Assembly: GCF_000797445.1 (NCBI RefSeq)
Contig: NZ_JSWF01000028.1
Location: 186,001 to 250,000 of the forward strand
From: Lacinutrix jangbogonensis
Lineage (GTDB): Bacteria > Bacteroidota > Bacteroidia > Flavobacteriales > Flavobacteriaceae
Reading direction: 5' to 3'
Length of the DNA stretch: 64,000 nt
Position numbers and translations under genes: made by a program. The notes beneath the pieces are model-generated. The model ran no database searches and was not told where the DNA came from. It saw nothing but the letters and a program-made list of their open reading frames with translations. Shown piece after piece: positions 46,208-55,146 of this stretch (position 1 is the first letter of the stretch; each line of letters begins with the position of its first letter).

Positions 46208-46393
46208 ATGATATCACTAGGTATATTTTTAGGAGCATTTGGACCATGGCAAATTGGATTAATAGTTATAGCTATTTTATTACTCTTTGGAGGTAAAAAA
46301 ATCCCAGAACTTATGAAAGGACTTGGAAGCGGCATTAAAGAATTTAAAGATGCCAGTAAAGAAGATGAGGAAAAAGCTGAAGAAAAAAAGTAG
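46208..46393 (+). CDS. tatA: twin-arginine translocase subunit TatA
   Basis: 61-residue pore-forming component exporting folded proteins. N-terminal helix [19 protein letters not shown], the hinge [20 protein letters not shown] amphipathic helix, and a charged tail ([10 protein letters not shown]) are classical. tatC is not in view. The start [11 protein letters not shown] is chosen by the promoter box 19 bases upstream. Confidence 0.95.
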   Translation: MISLGIFLGAFGPWQIGLIVIAILLLFGGKKIPELMKGLGSGIKEFKDASKEDEEKAEEKK

Positions 46394-46406
46394 AATTCTA
46401 TACTAT

Positions 46407-46488
46407 AGAACATAAAAAAAAACAGCATGTTCGAATGGATTTTAGTTTTGAATTGTCTTGTTATTTTTGTAAAATTTTTTTATGTTCT
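46407..46488. terminator. long inverted repeat, likely bidirectional terminator
   Basis: AGAACATAAAAAAA at 46407-46420 is the exact reverse complement of TTTTTTTATGTTCT at 46475-46488, with 54 bases between them. It lies between the converging tatA and DUF4837 genes. The wide loop makes it a weaker terminator than a tight hairpin; another role is possible. Confidence 0.45.
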
Positions 46489-46502
46489 GTATTTTGAAAA
46501 CA

Positions 46503-47492
46503 CTAGTTAACTCTAATAGATTTTATAATAGATTCTAACTCAAAAACGTAGTTACGCTTAGAGACAGATGGCGCAAATGCAAAACCTTCGGCAACTACAT
46601 ATCTATCGTTAACCTTATCTTCTATAATATACATAATAAATGGTCCAGACATAAACTGGTTTTTTACATCCCAAAGTCCTTTTACCTCTATTGTTGGTTT
46701 GTTATCAATAATAGTTTCGTAAACATGCGGCGCATAAGCCATTTCTGTAGCCATATAACTACCATCTGCAGGTCCTGGAATATATTTTTTACCAATAGAA
46801 TCTCTAGTTCTAATAATTTGACTAACCAAACTATCGTTCTTTTTTATAGCACTTAATGGTAATTCGTAAAACACGATATTAGTATATCCTGTTGGTATAT
46901 CTCGTTTTATCCAATTAAATTTATCTTCGGGTTTTGCAATTGTATTTGTAACTCTGTAATACGATGGAAACTTTACTTTTATATCTAACGCTTCTTGAAC
47001 GGCCTTATTTCTTGATAAAGATTTGCTCATTTGTTTTTGCTTATATCTTATTTCTTCAGCTTTTAAAGCCTCAATAATATTATCCGCATTTTTATTTATT
47101 TGAGCTTTAATTTCTGTAATATCTTTTCCAGAAACAGTCACAATTTTTTGAGGCCTTGCATGTACATCTCTTTCAATTTTAAAACCGGATTCACCTTGTT
47201 CTACCTTTAAAATACTTCTGCTTTGTTTAGCAAAACCAGTAAAAACAGGAGTTGGAATCTGTGATAAAGAAAACATTGGCTCTGGTTGAGGCAAACCGTC
47301 TATTGATTGCGTCATAACGCTTCTTATAGTTTCTCCAACAGTGTTTTTCCATAGCTCGTTGTCCACAACAATGGCAATTTTATTAAAAGGGCCTGCAGAA
47401 TCTGGAAGTATTCTTATAACCTTTTTACTACCATCATTATTACAAGAAAATGTAGTTGCTATGACAACTACTAATAGAATAAGTTTACGCAT
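46503..47492 (-). CDS. DUF4837 family lipoprotein
   Basis: 329 residues with a lipoprotein signal (LLVVVIATTFSCNNDG; lipobox ending at Cys17). The body contains LPDSAGPFNKIAIVVDNELW, PQPEPMFSLSQIPTPVFTGF and WIKRDIPTGYTNIVFYELPL, as in DUF4837. Exported, probably to the inner leaflet of the outer membrane or the periplasmic face of the inner membrane. Function unknown. It lies 24 bases after the LysM lytic transglycosylase gene, suggesting a cell-wall association. Confidence 0.85.
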   Translation of the reverse strand: MRKLILLVVVIATTFSCNNDGSKKVIRILPDSAGPFNKIAIVVDNELWKNTVGETIRSVMTQSIDGLPQPEPMFSLSQIPTPVFTGFAKQSRSILKVEQGESGFKIERDVHARPQKIVTVSGKDITEIKAQINKNADNIIEALKAEEIRYKQKQMSKSLSRNKAVQEALDIKVKFPSYYRVTNTIAKPEDKFNWIKRDIPTGYTNIVFYELPLSAIKKNDSLVSQIIRTRDSIGKKYIPGPADGSYMATEMAYAPHVYETIIDNKPTIEVKGLWDVKNQFMSGPFIMYIIEDKVNDRYVVAEGFAFAPSVSKRNYVFELESIIKSIRVN

Positions 47493-47516
47493 AATTTGTT
47501 TATTAAATTGGTGTTA

Positions 47517-49106
47517 CTAACTTTTAGAAACTCTTAAAGTCATACCTGGTTTTAAATTAGTACTACTAATATCGTTCCAATCTTTAATATCTTGTAAAGA
47601 AACTCCTGATAATTTTTGAGAAATGCTCCATAATGAGTCTCCAGTTTTTACTATATAAGTCTTCCCTTTAAAATTTGGAGTACTTTTGGGTTTCCTAGCA
47701 GCTTTTGTTACAGATGAAGGATTTCGTGGATAAACGGTTAGCCGCTGTCCAATTTTTAAACTGTTACTGCGTAAACCATTCCACCGTTTTAGTTCACTCA
47801 CACGAACACCAAACTTTCTAGCAATTTTACCTAAATAATCGCCTTGCCTAACTTTGTATCTTGTTTTTGTATCTGCGTTTAATAATTGTGGTAAAGGTTT
47901 TTCACGTTTATCAAATTCAGCTTTTGCAAAAGCATACATTTCACTTTCATTATTTACAAAAGCACCAATAACATTTCTTGGCAATCTTAAAGTATAATTT
48001 TTTCCTTTTATATACGGAATAACATCTAATTTATATGACGGGTTTAAAAACTGAAGCGTCTCCATTTTTACACCTGTAAACTCCGAAACCTGATCTAAAG
48101 TAATCATCTGTTTTACGCGAATAGTATCGGTTTCAACATAATTAAATAGAGGTTTATGTTGCACAAAACCATGCTCTTCAGCATATTCAAAAATATACAT
48201 TGTTGCCAAAAAAGCCGGTACATAACCTGCAGTTTCACGTGGTAAATTAGGCCTAATATTCCAGTAGTTTTTATAACCACCAGAACGTCTAATTGCTTTA
48301 CTTACATTTCCTGGCCCAGAATTATAAGCTGCCAATGCTAAATCCCAATCACCAAAAATTTGATATAGTTTAGCTAAGTATTTTGATGCCGATTCGGTAG
48401 ATTTAATAGGGTCACTACGTTCGTCTACATAGCTACTTACGTCCAAGCCGTATTGCTTTCCTGTGGCAAACATAAACTGCCATAAACCTGTTGCTCCAAC
48501 TCGCGATTTTGCTCTGGGTTTTAGTGCAGATTCTACAATCGCAAGGTACTTAATCTCTAACGGGATATTATAGTTATCTAATTCGCGTTCGAACATTGGG
48601 AAATAATATTTACTCAATCCCATTAAACGCTCCATAGATTGGTGCCTTTTTTTTAGCCAACGTTTAATTAAGTTTTCAAGTTGCGGATTATACTCTACAT
48701 TAAAAGGTGTTCTGGCATTCAAGCGCTCTAACCTTGCTTTTAATGTATCTGTAGGTAATTCTGGGTAGTAAACAGCTTCATATTTAAGATCTGTAACATC
48801 GCGATAAATAGTATCGAAAAGCGAAGTGCTATAAAGCTCTTCCATCCATTTTTTATCGATATCTGAAGAAAATGCATTGTCTTGTAGTTCCTTAGCTAAA
48901 TCTATAGTTTTTAAGGGTTGAAGAGACTTTTTAAAAAAGGCTTTATTATCCACAATTGTATCTATTACATCCCTTTCTCCTGCTATTAATTCAGATTCTA
49001 AAAGGTGCGTTTTTTTAACCTCTAAAGAGTCTTGTTCTTGTGCATGAAGTACAATTGCAAAGAAAAGTAAACAAAATAGAACTATATGTTTGATAAATAA
49101 ATTCAT
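47517..49106 (-). CDS. MltD-like lytic transglycosylase with two LysM domains
   Basis: Secreted murein hydrolase. Signal peptide (FIKHIVLFCLLFFAIVLHA), then an SLT domain with YLAIVESALKPRAKSRVGAT (catalytic Glu), GLWQFMFATGKQYGL, LALAAYNSGPGNVSKAIRRS and AGYVPAFLATMYIF. Two C-terminal LysM repeats follow: RYKVRQGDYLGKIARKFGV and YIVKTGDSLWSISQKLSGV. 529 residues, close to MltD. It cleaves glycan strands with release of anhydromuropeptides. Confidence 0.93.
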   Translation of the reverse strand: MNLFIKHIVLFCLLFFAIVLHAQEQDSLEVKKTHLLESELIAGERDVIDTIVDNKAFFKKSLQPLKTIDLAKELQDNAFSSDIDKKWMEELYSTSLFDTIYRDVTDLKYEAVYYPELPTDTLKARLERLNARTPFNVEYNPQLENLIKRWLKKRHQSMERLMGLSKYYFPMFERELDNYNIPLEIKYLAIVESALKPRAKSRVGATGLWQFMFATGKQYGLDVSSYVDERSDPIKSTESASKYLAKLYQIFGDWDLALAAYNSGPGNVSKAIRRSGGYKNYWNIRPNLPRETAGYVPAFLATMYIFEYAEEHGFVQHKPLFNYVETDTIRVKQMITLDQVSEFTGVKMETLQFLNPSYKLDVIPYIKGKNYTLRLPRNVIGAFVNNESEMYAFAKAEFDKREKPLPQLLNADTKTRYKVRQGDYLGKIARKFGVRVSELKRWNGLRSNSLKIGQRLTVYPRNPSSVTKAARKPKSTPNFKGKTYIVKTGDSLWSISQKLSGVSLQDIKDWNDISSTNLKPGMTLRVSKS

Positions 49107-49167
49107 TTAAAAAGATTGCGTTTAAAACTAACGTAATAGTAGCTAAAAAGGTATTAAAGCATAAGTC

Positions 49168-50355
49168 TTATTCTAAAATAGCTGCAATCCCGGGTAATGT
49201 TTTACCCTCTAAACTTTCTAACATTGCACCTCCTCCAGTGCTTACGTAGCTTACTTTTTTATCGAAACCAAACTGTTTCACTGCGGCGACAGAATCTCCT
49301 CCTCCGACTAAAGAGAACGCTCCGTTTTTAGTAGCTTCTGCAATTGAATTACCTAATGCTATTGTTCCATTTGCAAAGTTTTCCATCTCGAAAACGCCTA
49401 AAGGACCATTCCATAAAATGGTTTTGCTTTGCATTACAACGTTGTGAAATTGCTTTCTAGATTCTGGTCCTGCGTCCAATCCCATCCAATGTTCTGGAAT
49501 AGCCGTAATGTCACAAACTTTAGTATTTGCATCGTTACTAAAGGCGTCTGCAATTATAGAATCTATAGGAATATGAATAGTAACGTTTTTCGCTTTCGCT
49601 TGCTTTAAAATATCTAAAGCCATTTCCATTTTGTCATCTTCTACTAAAGAGTCTCCAATAGTTCCTCCTTGTGCTTTTACAAAAGTAAATGCCATGCCTC
49701 CTCCAATAATGATATCATCTACTTTGTCCAAAATGTTTTCTATAACTGTAATTTTAGATGATACTTTTGCTCCTCCTAAAATAGCTAAAACAGGTTTGTC
49801 GTCCGACTCTAAAACTTTATCAATACTTTTTATTTCTTGTTCTAATAAATTGCCAAAACACTTTTTTTCTGGGAAAAATTGAGCTACAACTGTTGTAGAT
49901 GCATGTGCTCTATGCGCTGTACCAAAAGCATCGTTTACATAGATATCTCCAAGTTTTGAAAGTTTTTTAGCAAAATCAACATCTCCTTTTGTCTCCTCCG
50001 CATGGAAACGTAAATTTTCTAAAATTAAAAGTTCTCCCGATTTTAAATTAGCGGCAGCCTCTTCTGCTTCAGCTCCAATGCAGTTAGAAACAAATTTAGT
50101 TTCAACTCCTATTATATTTTCAACTTTACTAAGAATATGTTTTAAAGAAAACTCCTTTTGAACTCCTTTTGGTCGTCCTAAATGAGACATTAAAATACAG
50201 CTTCCACCATCTTCTAATATTTTTATTATTGTTGGTTTTGCTGAAGAAATTCTAGTGGCATCAGTAACATTAAAATTAGCGTCTAATGGCACATTAAAAT
50301 CTACTCTAACTAATGCTTTTTTATCTTTAAAATTAAAATCGTTAAGGGTCTTCAT
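49168..50355 (-). CDS. pgk: phosphoglycerate kinase
   Basis: Glycolytic enzyme transferring phosphate between 1,3-bisphosphoglycerate and ADP. Seen are [66 protein letters not shown] and [16 protein letters not shown]. 395 residues. Monocistronic; a TATTTTTG -7 box lies 26 bases upstream. Confidence 0.98.
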   Translation of the reverse strand: MKTLNDFNFKDKKALVRVDFNVPLDANFNVTDATRISSAKPTIIKILEDGGSCILMSHLGRPKGVQKEFSLKHILSKVENIIGVETKFVSNCIGAEAEEAAANLKSGELLILENLRFHAEETKGDVDFAKKLSKLGDIYVNDAFGTAHRAHASTTVVAQFFPEKKCFGNLLEQEIKSIDKVLESDDKPVLAILGGAKVSSKITVIENILDKVDDIIIGGGMAFTFVKAQGGTIGDSLVEDDKMEMALDILKQAKAKNVTIHIPIDSIIADAFSNDANTKVCDITAIPEHWMGLDAGPESRKQFHNVVMQSKTILWNGPLGVFEMENFANGTIALGNSIAEATKNGAFSLVGGGDSVAAVKQFGFDKKVSYVSTGGGAMLESLEGKTLPGIAAILE

Positions 50356-50381
50356 TTTAGTGGTGTATTATTTTATATGAA

Positions 50382-50389
50382 CAAAAATA
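50382..50389 (-). promoter_or_regulatory. candidate -7 promoter box for pgk
   Basis: TATTTTTG on the minus strand, matching TANNTTTG, 26 bases from the pgk ATG. No clear -33 element. Confidence 0.35.
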
Positions 50390-50414
50390 ATCTTTATTTT
50401 TTTATAAATAATAT

Positions 50415-52112
50415 TTATATAGTAGGTGAATCTATATTAACTTTAAAAACCCAAATACCCTCTAAATAATCTAATGCATCTAGCCTACTGCGCTCCTTAA
50501 GTGCTACATATATGTCTTCCGTATTAAAAACAGAAATATAATACCAATTGTTTTTAGGATTAATAAATACTTCTGTTTGATAGCCTTTTTTAAGTAATAA
50601 CGCATTCCAACGATCTGCTAAATACTTTTTTGAAAACACATTAGTAATAACATAATATCCTCTTCGTAACTCTGACGACTCCATGCCTTCACTGTTATTT
50701 ATGTCTATAATTAAACTTTCAAAATCCTCTGGAATTAATGGGTTTACTTCGTCTATTATTTCTTCATTTGAAACAACAACATTATCGTCTTCGTATTTAT
50801 CCTGTTCTAATATAGTTTCATTTTCTAATTTTGAAGCGTCAATGCTTGGAGTTGTTTTTGGTTCTGGATTGTTTATTACCAATTCCTTATCATCTGAACT
50901 CGCTAAAACTTTAGAGGAAGACATTTCATTGTCTGTATTTACAATACTTTCATTGTTTAGTTTTGTATTTAAATCTATAGGAATAAGGTCTTCTTTGTTT
51001 TGTTGTAAATCATAAAAATCTTGACTAATCTCGGTTTCAAACGCGGTAAAAAATAAATAAAAGCGATCTGATTTAGTGTTAAATCTTAAGGTTGCTTCAG
51101 TTGTATTCTTACCTATTATTTTATTGTTTTCATTTGGGACTTTTATTTGTGCTAAATCGAAACCTAAAGTGTTTCTACTGTTTGGATTACGATTTATAAA
51201 CAGTTCATTATCTTTAGTTGTTATGGTACTATTAAAAAAGTTTTTTTCATGTCTTATTTTGTTAGATAATGGTATATAAGTACTGTCTTGAGGGTTAAAT
51301 ACTAATGATTGGTCCTGCTTTAGTCTGCTATCTCCTTCTAATGCGGCCATAGTTATAGATGCATCTATAAAGCCTTCTCTAGCAGTTATAAATTGATTTA
51401 AAGCAATATCTAAGGGTTTGTTTTTTTCTAAAACAGCCAAACCATGGTAAGTTGTAATGTATTTTGGGTTGTCTTTGGGTTTTTCGTAAACCACATACAA
51501 AACCCAACCAGCAGAGCTTCCTCCTGAAGTAAAACCTTGGGTTGCTTTAATATTTGCAACAGTATAGGCTCCATTTATGTTGTTGTTATCAATTAAATTT
51601 GTAACATCTGCATAACAGACATAAGGTGAGCTCTCTTTAAACTTCTCATTTTCAAAACCATCAAAAAGAACGTCTCCTAAAACTGATTTATAGTCACCGT
51701 TTGGCGTTTTAAACTTTATAATATTAAAGATACTATCTCTTTTCCCTTTTCCTATGTAAAATATCTTATTTCCTCTTTTTCTTTTAACACCTTTTTTATA
51801 ACCGTATATGGCGCTCCAGTACAATCCAGCGTAAACAATTTTGTTATTATTTTTTAAAAGTTCTAAATTTGCGGAGCTTGAACTAAAAGTAGAATTATCA
51901 TTATCTACGTCAACATATTTCATGTTAATTTGATCATTAACTATGTTTATCGTATTAAACGCCTTTTTTTTATGTTTGCTTAAAATATTGTTACCAATAC
52001 TTATAGCATCACCGTGAACATAAAACTGTTCATTAAGATGGAATGTTTTAGTTTCTTGTGCATAAACAAGTATATTGAACAGTAGCGCAATCAAAAAATA
52101 CTTTTTATTCAT
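50415..52112 (-). CDS. exported protein with adhesin-like N-terminus and SPOR-like C-terminus
   Basis: 565 residues. Signal peptide (KKYFLIALLFNILVYAQE). The N-terminal 350 residues include KIVYAGLYWSAIYGYKKGV, CYADVTNLIDNNNINGAYTV and SSAGWVLYVVYEKPKDNPK, which recall repeat-associated regions of large Bacteroidota gliding/adhesion proteins. I do not name the family. A linker rich in Asp/Glu/Asn follows. The last 75 residues (RGYYVITNVFSKKYLADRW ... WYYISVFNTEDIYVAL) look like a SPOR-type fold known from outer-membrane-associated Bacteroidota proteins. Envelope location is likely; function is unknown. Monocistronic. Confidence 0.6.
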   Translation of the reverse strand: MNKKYFLIALLFNILVYAQETKTFHLNEQFYVHGDAISIGNNILSKHKKKAFNTINIVNDQINMKYVDVDNDNSTFSSSSANLELLKNNNKIVYAGLYWSAIYGYKKGVKRKRGNKIFYIGKGKRDSIFNIIKFKTPNGDYKSVLGDVLFDGFENEKFKESSPYVCYADVTNLIDNNNINGAYTVANIKATQGFTSGGSSAGWVLYVVYEKPKDNPKYITTYHGLAVLEKNKPLDIALNQFITAREGFIDASITMAALEGDSRLKQDQSLVFNPQDSTYIPLSNKIRHEKNFFNSTITTKDNELFINRNPNSRNTLGFDLAQIKVPNENNKIIGKNTTEATLRFNTKSDRFYLFFTAFETEISQDFYDLQQNKEDLIPIDLNTKLNNESIVNTDNEMSSSKVLASSDDKELVINNPEPKTTPSIDASKLENETILEQDKYEDDNVVVSNEEIIDEVNPLIPEDFESLIIDINNSEGMESSELRRGYYVITNVFSKKYLADRWNALLLKKGYQTEVFINPKNNWYYISVFNTEDIYVALKERSRLDALDYLEGIWVFKVNIDSPTI

Positions 52113-52206
52113 AGGTTTAATTCTTGAGTATAATACTATATATTTATAGTTTGGATAAAACTAAATTTTTTTATGTACCACAAAACTCTGCAACTATAAT
52201 TATTAT

Positions 52207-53361
52207 ATGAATTTTATTAACATTATTGGACAAGCCCATGTTAAAAACCATTTAAAGCTAAGCGCAGATAATGGTAGAATACCTCATGCGCAACTTTTTA
52301 TTGGTCCAGAAGGATCTGGTACTCTACCAATGGCTATTGCCTATGCACAGTACGTTTTATGTGGTAATACTGATGCCGAAAATAGTAACGGAAATACTGC
52401 TTGCAATCTAAAATTTAATAACTTTTCGCATCCAGATTTGCATTTTGCCTTTCCTGTAACAACTAATGATAAAATAAAAAGGCATCCGGTTTCTAAGCAT
52501 TTTTTAGTAGAATGGAGAGATATGTTGACCAAACAACCTTATGGAAACTTATTCGATTGGTACAAACAATTAGGTGTTGACAATAAACAAGGCCAAATCG
52601 GAGTAGATGAAGCACAAGATATTATTAAATCTCTTGCTCTAAAATCTTACGAAGGCGGTTATAAAGTCATGTTAATTTGGATGGCAGATAAAATGAATAC
52701 TGCCGCTTCAAACAAACTTTTAAAGTTAATTGAAGAGCCACCAAATAAAACTATTTTTATTCTTATTGCTGAAGAAGAAGAACAAATAATCAACACTATT
52801 AAATCGCGTTGTCAATTACTACACTTCCCGCCATTGGCTGAAATTGATATAAAAAACGCTCTTATTAAAAACTATGGCCTTACTGAAGCTGTAGCAACTA
52901 AAATAGCACATCAGGCCAACGGAAACTATAATAAAGCTTGCGATTTAGTCTATAATGATAGTGAAGATACACAGTTTGAAACTTGGTTTATTTTCTGGAT
53001 TCGAGCTGCATTTAAAGCTAAAGGTAATAAGGCCGCAATCCATGATTTAATACAATGGAGTGAGGATATTGCTAAAACTGGTCGCGAAACACAAAAGCAT
53101 TTTTTAAATTTCTGTTTAGGTTTTTTCCGTCAAGCACTATTATTAAATTATAATGCAGACGCTTTGGTCTATATGGAAATTAAAAGCGAAAAGTTTAAAC
53201 TTGAAAAGTTTGCTCCTTTTGTTCACAACAATAATATCTTAGATATCTCTAACGAATTGCAAGATGCAATTTACCACATTGAGCGCAACGGAAACTCTAA
53301 AATAATACTTACAGATTTATCCATAAAATTAACAAGGCTACTTCATAAAAAATCAGAATAA
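52207..53361 (+). CDS. holB: DNA polymerase III subunit delta'
   Basis: Clamp-loader AAA+ subunit. FIGPEGSGTLPMAIAYAQYV stands where active ATPases have G-x-G-K-T, so the Lys is replaced and the subunit is ATPase-dead, as usual for delta'. HPVSKHFLVEWRDM, QIGVDEAQDIIKSLALKSYE, NKLLKLIEEPPNKTIFILI and IKSRCQLLHFPPL (SRC motif) are conserved. 384 residues. Ends 20 bases before a strong hairpin terminator. Confidence 0.93.
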   Translation: MNFINIIGQAHVKNHLKLSADNGRIPHAQLFIGPEGSGTLPMAIAYAQYVLCGNTDAENSNGNTACNLKFNNFSHPDLHFAFPVTTNDKIKRHPVSKHFLVEWRDMLTKQPYGNLFDWYKQLGVDNKQGQIGVDEAQDIIKSLALKSYEGGYKVMLIWMADKMNTAASNKLLKLIEEPPNKTIFILIAEEEEQIINTIKSRCQLLHFPPLAEIDIKNALIKNYGLTEAVATKIAHQANGNYNKACDLVYNDSEDTQFETWFIFWIRAAFKAKGNKAAIHDLIQWSEDIAKTGRETQKHFLNFCLGFFRQALLLNYNADALVYMEIKSEKFKLEKFAPFVHNNNILDISNELQDAIYHIERNGNSKIILTDLSIKLTRLLHKKSE

Positions 53362-53380
53362 AAGCATTTATAAGCATAAA

Positions 53381-53410
53381 AAAAACGCTAAATAATAATT
53401 TAGCGTTTTT
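53381..53410. terminator. rho-independent terminator, bidirectional
   Basis: AAAAACGCTAAAT (53381-53393) pairs perfectly with ATTTAGCGTTTTT (53398-53410) around the loop AATA. It follows holB and also precedes the end of the convergent OmpH-like gene, with A and T runs on both sides. Confidence 0.88.
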
Positions 53411-53428
53411 AAAAACTGTATTTGGTTG

Positions 53429-53944
53429 TTATTGTTTTTTAAACTTACTATCTATTTCTTTAATAATTAGATCAGACAAGTCTAATGCTTCATCGCCATA
53501 TAAAATAGTACCAATAGACTCGTTAGTACCTATAATAAATTTATAGCCATTTGCTTTTCCGTAGTCTTTTACTGTCGCTTTCATTTTAGAAATAACAGAA
53601 TCAACGTCTGCCTGATAAGCCGTTTGCATTTTCTGCTGTTCTGCCTGCATCATCTGTTGATATTGTTGCGCCTTTGCTTGAAACGGTTGCATAGCTTCTT
53701 GTTGTTTGTTTTGGGGCATTTTAGCTACTTGAACTTGTAATATTTGATATTCTGATTGGTACGCTTTACCAATACTATCTGCACGCAATTTAAAAGATTC
53801 GTTTAAAACATCGTATTTAGATTCAATGTCTTTTTTCTCTTGAATATCGTTAATTACTTTTCCGTTATCTACAAATCCCATTTTTTGTTCTTGGCAAGAT
53901 GCAAATGTTACCAAAACGATAAGTGCTAATATTAATTTTTTCAT
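53429..53944 (-). CDS. OmpH/Skp-like periplasmic chaperone, lipoprotein
   Basis: 171 residues, Skp family: trimeric chaperone for outer-membrane proteins. Lipoprotein signal (LILALIVLVTFASCQEQ), then GFVDNGKVINDIQEKKDIES, a long coiled-coil arm rich in Gln/Ala/Lys (QNKQQEAMQPFQAKAQQYQQ), and a C-terminal YILGTN-like strand IGTNESIGTILYGDE. Unlike E. coli Skp it is lipid-anchored, as in many Bacteroidota. A good promoter lies 24 bases upstream. Confidence 0.88.
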   Translation of the reverse strand: MKKLILALIVLVTFASCQEQKMGFVDNGKVINDIQEKKDIESKYDVLNESFKLRADSIGKAYQSEYQILQVQVAKMPQNKQQEAMQPFQAKAQQYQQMMQAEQQKMQTAYQADVDSVISKMKATVKDYGKANGYKFIIGTNESIGTILYGDEALDLSDLIIKEIDSKFKKQ

Positions 53945-53967
53945 TTTAAAATAATTTTGTGTTTTGG

Positions 53968-54000
53968 CAAAAATAGAAAAGAGAAATAATTTAACTGCAA
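53968..54000 (-). promoter_or_regulatory. promoter for the OmpH-like gene
   Basis: On the minus strand TTG (54000-53998), 22 bases, then TATTTTTG (53975-53968), matching the Bacteroidota -33/-7 pattern. The -7 box is 23 bases upstream of the ATG. Confidence 0.5.
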
Positions 54001-54168
54001 TAATTCTTAATAAAAACTTATTATAGAGATTTATTATTAATATAATTGGTCGAAATAGTTTTTAACTATTGTAAACGGATTAAAATAAAGCGTTTTAATG
54101 GCTTTTATAGAAACCCACTAGCAAACTTAAAGATCGGTTCAATACAAAAGCACCACGGTGTCTATTAT

Positions 54169-55032
54169 TTAGTTTTTATAGTTTTTTAGCACATAAATTA
54201 AAGAAGAATACTCTCCAGAACGTTTAGCTTTTACATTTGAACGTAATCCAACAAAAAAAGCACGAAGCGGAGTCATAGATTTTCTTTTATACTTTTCTGA
54301 AAGTAAACTCACATAAAAAGCATCAAAAACCATAGGAAGTATTTTTTCAACAGTCATGTTTTTTGTTTCAAACAAATTTGAGATTGACTCCTTAGAGAAA
54401 TGCCAAAGATGTCTAGGCACATCGAAAGCTGCCCAAAACTTTTTGTAATGCAGTGCATCGTGACTATTAAAATTTGGAACTGCAATAACCAAAGTGCCAT
54501 TAGGCTTTAATAATCTTTTTAAAGTTGAAGTTTGTTCTTCTAAATTTGGTAAGTGTTCTAGAACATGCCAAAGCGTTATAACATCGAAGCTTTCTGCCTT
54601 AAAACTTTTTAATTTTTCTATAGTATAAACAGAATCATCACAGGCGTCATTAGCTATTTCTCTTGCTTTTTCATTGGGCTCAATTCCAGAAACATACCAT
54701 CCATTATCCTTTGCTGTTTTTAGAAACGCTCCCGTTCCACAACCAATATCTAGCAGTTTCTTGTCTTGCACTTGAAACGAATTAATAAGTTTTAATTTTC
54801 GTTTCAAGGAAATATTACGAATTGTATGGTATGCTTTTTCAAAAAGATTTCGCTTAGCATTTGTATGAGAAATGTAATCTTCGCTTTCGTAATAACTAGA
54901 AAGGTTTTCTGCGGTTGGCTGAGGAGTGGTTTCTAAATAACCAAATTCTAGATTTGGAATTAATTGAAATTCTTCACCTGAAACAGAATGATCCTTAACT
55001 TTAATGTATGGTGTCTTTTTTCGATTTTGCAC
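54169..55032 (-). CDS. class I SAM-dependent methyltransferase
   Basis: 287 residues, Methyltransf_11/23 type. SAM-binding motif I KLLDIGCGTGAFLKTAKDNG (about 95-114), the acidic loop SGIEPNEKAREIA, and FDVITLWHVLEHLPNLEEQ are clear. HKYPRHLW-like FDVPRHLWHFSKESISNLF near residue 205 is typical of the glycan or quinone-type subgroup. Substrate unknown. It has a candidate promoter overlapping a parS-like site. Confidence 0.85.
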   Translation of the reverse strand: MQNRKKTPYIKVKDHSVSGEEFQLIPNLEFGYLETTPQPTAENLSSYYESEDYISHTNAKRNLFEKAYHTIRNISLKRKLKLINSFQVQDKKLLDIGCGTGAFLKTAKDNGWYVSGIEPNEKAREIANDACDDSVYTIEKLKSFKAESFDVITLWHVLEHLPNLEEQTSTLKRLLKPNGTLVIAVPNFNSHDALHYKKFWAAFDVPRHLWHFSKESISNLFETKNMTVEKILPMVFDAFYVSLLSEKYKRKSMTPLRAFFVGLRSNVKAKRSGEYSSLIYVLKNYKN

Positions 55033-55051
55033 TTATAAATAATATATAACT

Positions 55052-55080
55052 TGATGGATTCCTCCTTCTCAGGAATAACA
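55052..55080. repeat. short REP-like palindrome
   Basis: GGATTCCTCCTTCTCAGGAA followed by TAACA: ATTCCT and AGGAAT form a 6-bp stem around CCTTCTC. Resembles the element at 2013-2073 and dispersed palindromes common in this lineage. It lies between the methyltransferase ATG and its predicted promoter. Confidence 0.3.
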
Positions 55081-55095
55081 AAACTAAATTTCTTT

Positions 55096-55127
55096 CAAAA
55101 ATAACTTACATGTTCCACGTGGAACAA
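55096..55127 (-). promoter_or_regulatory. promoter for the methyltransferase, overlapping parS
   Basis: On the minus strand TTG (55127-55125), 21 bases, then TATTTTTG (55103-55096), the Bacteroidota pattern. The spacer and part of the -33 box are the parS-like palindrome at 55111-55126, so ParB binding there would block polymerase. The leader would be about 60 bases. Confidence 0.45.
55111..55126. other. parS-like site 1
   Basis: TGTTCCACGTGGAACA, a perfect 16-bp palindrome. The conserved chromosomal parS core is TGTTTCACGTGAAACA with TGTTCCACGTGAAACA as the common variant; this site differs at one half. It is one of three such sites within 2 kb around mnmG. Confidence 0.75.
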
Positions 55128-55146
55128 TATATAGAAAACGTTTCCA

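Noticed and set aside
46180-46428. Minus-strand frame over tatA
   Set aside because: tatA has a full signature and promoter; the antisense product is an artefact.
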